The translations under genes were made by a program, and so were the position numbers. The notes under the pieces are model-generated. The model did not search any database. It worked only from the letters and a program-made list of their open reading frames with translations, and was not told the origin of the DNA. Of a stretch of 64,000 nucleotides of DNA, positions 60,801 through 64,000 are shown one piece after another; position 1 is the stretch's first letter; each line of letters opens with the position of its first letter. This stretch comes from Asterochloris sp. CNOR1. Its lineage: Eukaryota > Chlorophyta > Trebouxiophyceae > Trebouxiales > Trebouxiaceae. The DNA lies in contig OZ017756.1 in assembly GCA_963969365.1 (NCBI GenBank), forward strand, positions 2,170,001 through 2,234,000, in the 5' to 3' direction.

Positions 60801-61961
60801 ACTGTTTTCTTACAGACAAGTCCCTCACTGATGGCGTCTGCCTGCAGGGGTGGGGCAACCACCTACTCAGCTCCAGTTGTGACTCAACTGCCTGCGATGC
60901 AGGGATGAAGCCAACTTCAATGCCAGGCAGGCCAATGCGAAGTATGCAGAGGCCCAGGAGAAGAGTGAGGCCTGGCTCAAGGCTAAGGGCGAGGCACAGG
61001 AGCACAAAGGGCGCTGGTCAGAGTACTGGAACCAGGCCAAGGTGGGCAATACACTGACTGCCTGAGTAGCTGAGCTGAGACATCAGAGGGCACTTTTGGT
61101 GGGTCTGCCCATGGCGTCGCTGAAAATGGTCATAGCCTGGGAAACCCACAGGGTGCTGCTGCTGCTGTGATCAAGAGCATCAGGAGAAGCCAAGGCGGGC
61201 AGGACAGTGGGATGGGCACGGTGGCGGGTGGCTGAGCTGGGACCTCAAGCGGGCACTTTAGGGGGCCTGCCCGTGGCTTTGCTGGGTTTGGTCCCTACTG
61301 AGGAGGCACAGACAGCTGCTGCTTTGTAAAAAAAATGGTGAGCTGAAGAAGAAGTCCAGATGAAGTTGGGCAATGACAGCATGCTTCTGCTGAGCTGGCA
61401 CACAAGCAAGCGTCTGCTGAGCTGGCACACAAGCGGAGCTGCATTCCCTCTGCGCACGCAGCCTCCCGGAGGCACAGCGCTTGCCCCACTGCTGCCTGCC
61501 TGTCGGCCGGCCGAGAGCAAGTTGGCACCCCGGTTGACTCAGACTTCAGGAGCAGTCGTGCTCCTGTCTGACATGTGCTGCTGCCTGCAGGCCAGCATGC
61601 GGTTACTGCTCCACTCACCAAACAGTTCCTGCTCGCCTGTCTGCCTGCAGCAAGCCGGCAACCTCTGCCACCCAGGAGTCCAGCAGCGCTTGTGGTCTGG
61701 TTTGAGGCCAAACCTGGTGCCGCCTGCAGCCAGCAGCCTGGCATGCACAACCAGCACGCACTTTTTCTTGCCACCCCACCACAGCTGACGTTGCCTGGCT
61801 GCCTGCCTGCCTGCCTGCAGCAAGCCGGCGACCTGGGCGATTCTGAGTCCAGCAACAAATTCAAGAGCCTGGAGGACAAGTTGGCCGAGGTGGGGCAGGG
61901 CCTCAAGGACAAACTGTCGCCGCGAGGAGGGTCTCCCGGCGGCGCGACGGCCCACATGTAG
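54825..61961 (+). CDS. Coiled-coil protein with repeated exon modules
   Basis: Exons 54825-54926, 55201-55456, 55964-56099, 57205-57387, 57678-57796, 58476-58576, 59152-59265, 59540-59733, 60165-60305, 60903-61041 and 61821-61961; 541 residues. The start MAGLDPTKKRSSGFFKSVFG is a short basic amphipathic segment that could bind membrane or microtubules. Residues about 35-120 are a disordered Ser/Ala/Glu linker. The rest is nearly continuous charged helix: YRNSWQYAAEMTRKAEMEAQ, AQREAEEAHARYDRAKARLR, RTRYDEAKQQREVAEAKNQS, LVERKRQELAEAEAVLESRQ, QALIELDQQRAAHMKQDSEL and FNARQANAKYAEAQEKSEAW. Exons 4, 5 and 10 begin with related EAxxAxAxYxxAK modules, so exon duplication built part of the coil. A Gly/Ser tail ends SPGGATAHM. 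A structural scaffold is likely; no family is recognised. Confidence 0.78.
56765..57000 (+). repeat. Two decayed copies of exon 57205 acceptor edge
   Basis: The live CTGCAGGGCAACAGAGGCTG then CCAATGCGCAGCGCGAAGC is echoed at about 56766 (CTGCAGGGCCTCAGAAGCTG then CCCAAGCGCAGTGC, with GCCATGC beyond) and about 56908 (GTGCAGGGACGCGAAGGCTG then CCGCTTTG, GAAGCTGAGGAGG, GGCCAAGGC). The second copy has an in-frame TAG before GCCAAGGC. Both are inside the 1.1-kb intron upstream of the live exon. Confidence 0.75.
58190..58420 (+). repeat. Decayed copies of exon 58476-58576
   Basis: The live CTGCAG then CCCTGGACAAGCAGAAGGAG then GTGGAGGCCCAGCTG is preceded by CTGTAG then CCCTGGACAAGCAGAAACAG (58195 onward), CTGTAG then CCATGGCAAAC (58300), and CTGCAG then CCTTGCACAGGCAGGAGGAG then GTGGAGGCCCAGCTG (58365 onward). 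Spacing is about 70-110 bp. The first two have lost the AG context of a normal CAG acceptor (TAG instead), and the third is frame-broken soon after. Confidence 0.8.
61575..61695 (+). repeat. Decayed copies of the last-exon edge (61821)
   Basis: CTGCCTGCAG then CAAGCCGGCAACCTCTG with CCAGGAGTCCAGCAGCGC (from about 61641) mirrors the live CTGCCTGCAG then CAAGCCGGCGACCTGGG with TGAGTCCAGCAACAAA. A shorter edge (CTGCCTGCAGGCCAGC) is near 61582. Confidence 0.7.
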
Positions 61962-62985
61962 AGGGAGCAGACAGCAGCTGTGGTAAGCCTTGTGGAAGGC
62001 CTGCTGCCTATGGCGCCTTTCAAGTGAGCAGGCTTAGTTGCTCACCTAGAGGGTCTCCAGGTGGAGCAGTGTACCTGTAGGCAGACGAAAACACCCATGA
62101 GACGGTGAGCTGTGCTGAGTGTCTGGAACTGCTGAATGCCTCTGGTGGTCTTCACGGCGTGCCAGCGGTTGAGAGAAGGTGTCTTTAAGCTGGAGGTGGT
62201 GGTCTGTTGCCCTCTTGCAAGCGTGCTTTGCATTTGACTGGGCATTGCGAGGGTCCCCTGGCGGTGCAGCACATTGTAGAAGGGCAGTGAGAAGCCCAAC
62301 CTTCAGTCTGGCCTGTACTGCGCCCTCTGTGGCCAGGTCTGTGCAGGTGATGAGGCCAGCCCAGTCATGATAGTGAACCTCTGACCCTTCTGCTTGTCCG
62401 GCCTCTTGTGCTGGGGGCCACCACTCTCCCACTACTGCTCCCAGCTGTGTACTTGGTCCTCTCATCCACTGACATGCTGTCTGCAGGTGACTCTTTGGTA
62501 TCTGATTGCCAGCTGGCAGGTAGCCTGGCAGGCATCGAACCCCCCACGCCTCGTACACATCTCTAGAACGACGCGAATACAACAGCTTTGGGCGCCTTTG
62601 TCACATTGTGTCCTTTGCATTTGAGCCCGGCGTGAATATTGACTGCCTGACAGCTTTGAGTCAGACGTGATGAGGTTGCATCTACAGACCGGGCCCCAGC
62701 ATATGCTTGCATGGTTCACACTTAACGCTGGAACAGGGTCTAACAAAGGCCTCCAACATGCTTGCAGCTGGTATCTTTGCTGCAACCACAGGACACACCC
62801 TTCAGTGCACCCGCCATCAAACTGGTGGTTTGCAAGGATTGATCTGCAGATCTGCAGTTGTGAGGCAGGCAAATCTCTTATGGCTGATGAGGCAAATCTC
62901 CTCATCCAAGAGTACACAGTGACTTTAAGACAAATAAGAAAACGTCGACTTCTACGCCAGAAGGTCTCGAGATGTCACAGCGAAG
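61962..62985. other. Intergenic region of about 1 kb
   Basis: This lies between two same-strand genes. It should contain the 3' UTR of the coiled-coil gene and the promoter of the MORN gene. Open frames on either strand here are not supported by splice phase or composition. The stretch 62880-62985 may be 5' UTR. Confidence 0.45.
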
Positions 62986-63956
62986 ATGGCCGCCATCTTC
63001 ATAATGAAGTCAGACCAGAAGAGTTCTGACGCAGGCAGAGTAGTTCACACCCACCCAAATGGTATGGGTGCTGTCGTGATTGCTTTGCAACTTAGCGCCG
63101 GGCCCGGCTCAAGGTTCATGCACTCTGCCCCTGGGGCAGGTGACAGATATGAAGGTGAATTCAGCGAGGGCATGGTGAACAGCAGAGGCATTTATACCTG
63201 GGCCAATGGTATGTCTCGTGGTTCCTTTGGGACTGAATGCTGGTCCTGACTCAGTGTCCATGCACCCTGCAGGGCAGCTGCCCTGCAGGAGGCAGGTATG
63301 AGGGCGACTTTAAAGAGGGTAAAGAGAGCGGCAGAGGAGTCAAAACCTGGGCCAATGGTATGTGCCATGTGGTGCCTTTGAACTGAGCGCTGGCCTTGCC
63401 TCAGTGTCCTTGCACTCTTTCCTGTTAGGAAACAAGTATGATGGCGAGTACAAAGATGGTAAAAAGCATGGCAGAGGCGTTTTCACCTGGACTGAGGGTA
63501 TGTGCCTCATGCTTCTTTTGGTACTGAGTGCTGGCCCTGACTGAGCTTGACAGTGTCCATGCACTCTGCTCTACAGAAGGCAGGGTCGGCCCTTACTTGA
63601 GGTATGCAACCGTATGCATGCCTCCTATGAGGGTAGCCTCATATGAGGGCGAGTACAAGAATGGCACCATGGATGGCAGATGTGTTTTCTATGGCGTTGA
63701 CGGTGCGTGCGTGCCATGTGGTTGCTCTAGGACTGAGCGCTAGCCCTTACTCTGTGTCCATGCACTCTGCCCTGACAGGGACTAAGTATGAGGGCGAGTC
63801 CAGAGAGGGCAGAGGAGTATTCACTTGGGCTGATGGTAAGTGCCACGTTGAGCCCCTCTGAGTGGTGGCTGGCTATGACCCCACATGCATGTCTTCTCAT
63901 TGTGTACTACAGGAGAACAGTTTGTCATAGTACTGACGGAGAAAAAGACGGGGTAG
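62986..63956 (+). CDS. MORN-repeat protein, possibly continuing past the window
   Basis: Exons 62986-63061, 63140-63208, 63289-63357, 63429-63497, 63577-63702, 63779-63835 and 63913-63956. After MAAIFIMKSDQKSSDAGRVV come five MORN motifs, one per exon: RYEGEFSEGMVNSRGIYTWA, RYEGDFKEGKESGRGVKTWA, KYDGEYKDGKKHGRGVFTWT, SYEGEYKNGTMDGRCVFYGV and the shortened KYEGESREGRGVFTWA. MORN repeats form beta-hairpin arrays found in ciliary, cytokinetic and phosphoinositide-linked proteins. All internal introns are phase 1 and 71-80 bp. Three consecutive exons are exactly 69 nt. The fifth exon is longer because its normal acceptor is lost and an upstream one is used. The last exon given ends in TAG but looks like a frame-broken MORN unit, so the real transcript may skip it and continue outside the window. 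Confidence 0.8.
63062..63912 (+). repeat. Tandem MORN exon-plus-intron cassettes (about 150 bp)
   Basis: Each intron begins GTATGT or GTGCGT, contains an (A)CTGAGCGCTGG(C)CC-like core and ends with a CAGTGTCCATGCACTCTGC-like tract before the acceptor. Exon and intron therefore duplicated together as one unit. At least six related introns are visible (63062-63139, 63209-63288, 63358-63428, 63498-63576, 63703-63778 and 63836-63912), with decreasing conservation towards both ends. Confidence 0.8.
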
Positions 63957-64000
63957 AGCAAGCAGCTCTGCTCGTCCAAGCGTGAAGGCTGCCCACAGGT

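Overview
The window reads as nuclear DNA of a green alga, probably chlorophyte and perhaps trebouxiophyte. The signs are GC-rich coding sequence, genes split into many short exons by GT-AG introns (commonly 70-1000 bp), TGTAA-type poly(A) motifs after several stops, and one plant-type CCCTAAA telomere motif inside an intron. I see no rRNA, tRNA, transposase or CRISPR. All gene models were spliced by hand: I matched reading phase across donor and acceptor sites, and exon coordinates are in each entry. Layout: (1) <362-5136 (+), 3' part of a basic, Ser/Arg-rich disordered protein. (2) 5753-6770 (-) and 7741-9227 (+), two divergent paralogues of a small hydrophilic Gly/Asn/Met-rich LEA-like protein with the same C-terminal motif. 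(3) 9562-13596 (-), a DJ-1/PfpI (Hsp31-like) protein with Gly at the nucleophile position. (4) 13709-26523 (+), a long coiled-coil protein. (5) 27026-34116 (-), a CaMK-like Ser/Thr kinase. (6) 34251-44655 (+), a 21-exon, about 1205-residue protein with features recalling axonemal proteins. (7) 44704-46068 (+), a 2-oxoglutarate/Fe(II) oxygenase starting 48 bp after the previous stop. (8) 46676-48525 (+), a small coiled-coil protein. (9) 49243-54724 (-), an AAAP amino-acid transporter in 14 exons. (10) 54825-61961 (+), a second coiled-coil protein. (11) 62986-63956 or beyond (+), a MORN-repeat gene. Three divergent pairs (3/4, 5/6, 9/10) have start codons only about 100-135 bp apart and probably share bidirectional promoters. 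The most unusual property runs through the whole window. Introns repeatedly contain decayed tandem copies of a neighbouring exon edge together with its splice site. Copies carrying an acceptor lie upstream of the live exon, and copies carrying a donor lie downstream. In the MORN gene the same kind of duplication (exon plus about 75-bp intron, about 150 bp per unit) is young and the copies are still used as exons. I interpret this as tandem duplication across splice sites that both multiplies coiled-coil and MORN modules and lengthens introns. Other points of note are a concentration of GC-AG introns in the oxygenase gene, different intron positions between the LEA-like paralogues, a nested hairpin in an intron, and a possible bicistronic pair. 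Functions of genes 1, 4, 8 and 10 are unknown, and the axonemal assignment of gene 6 is tentative.
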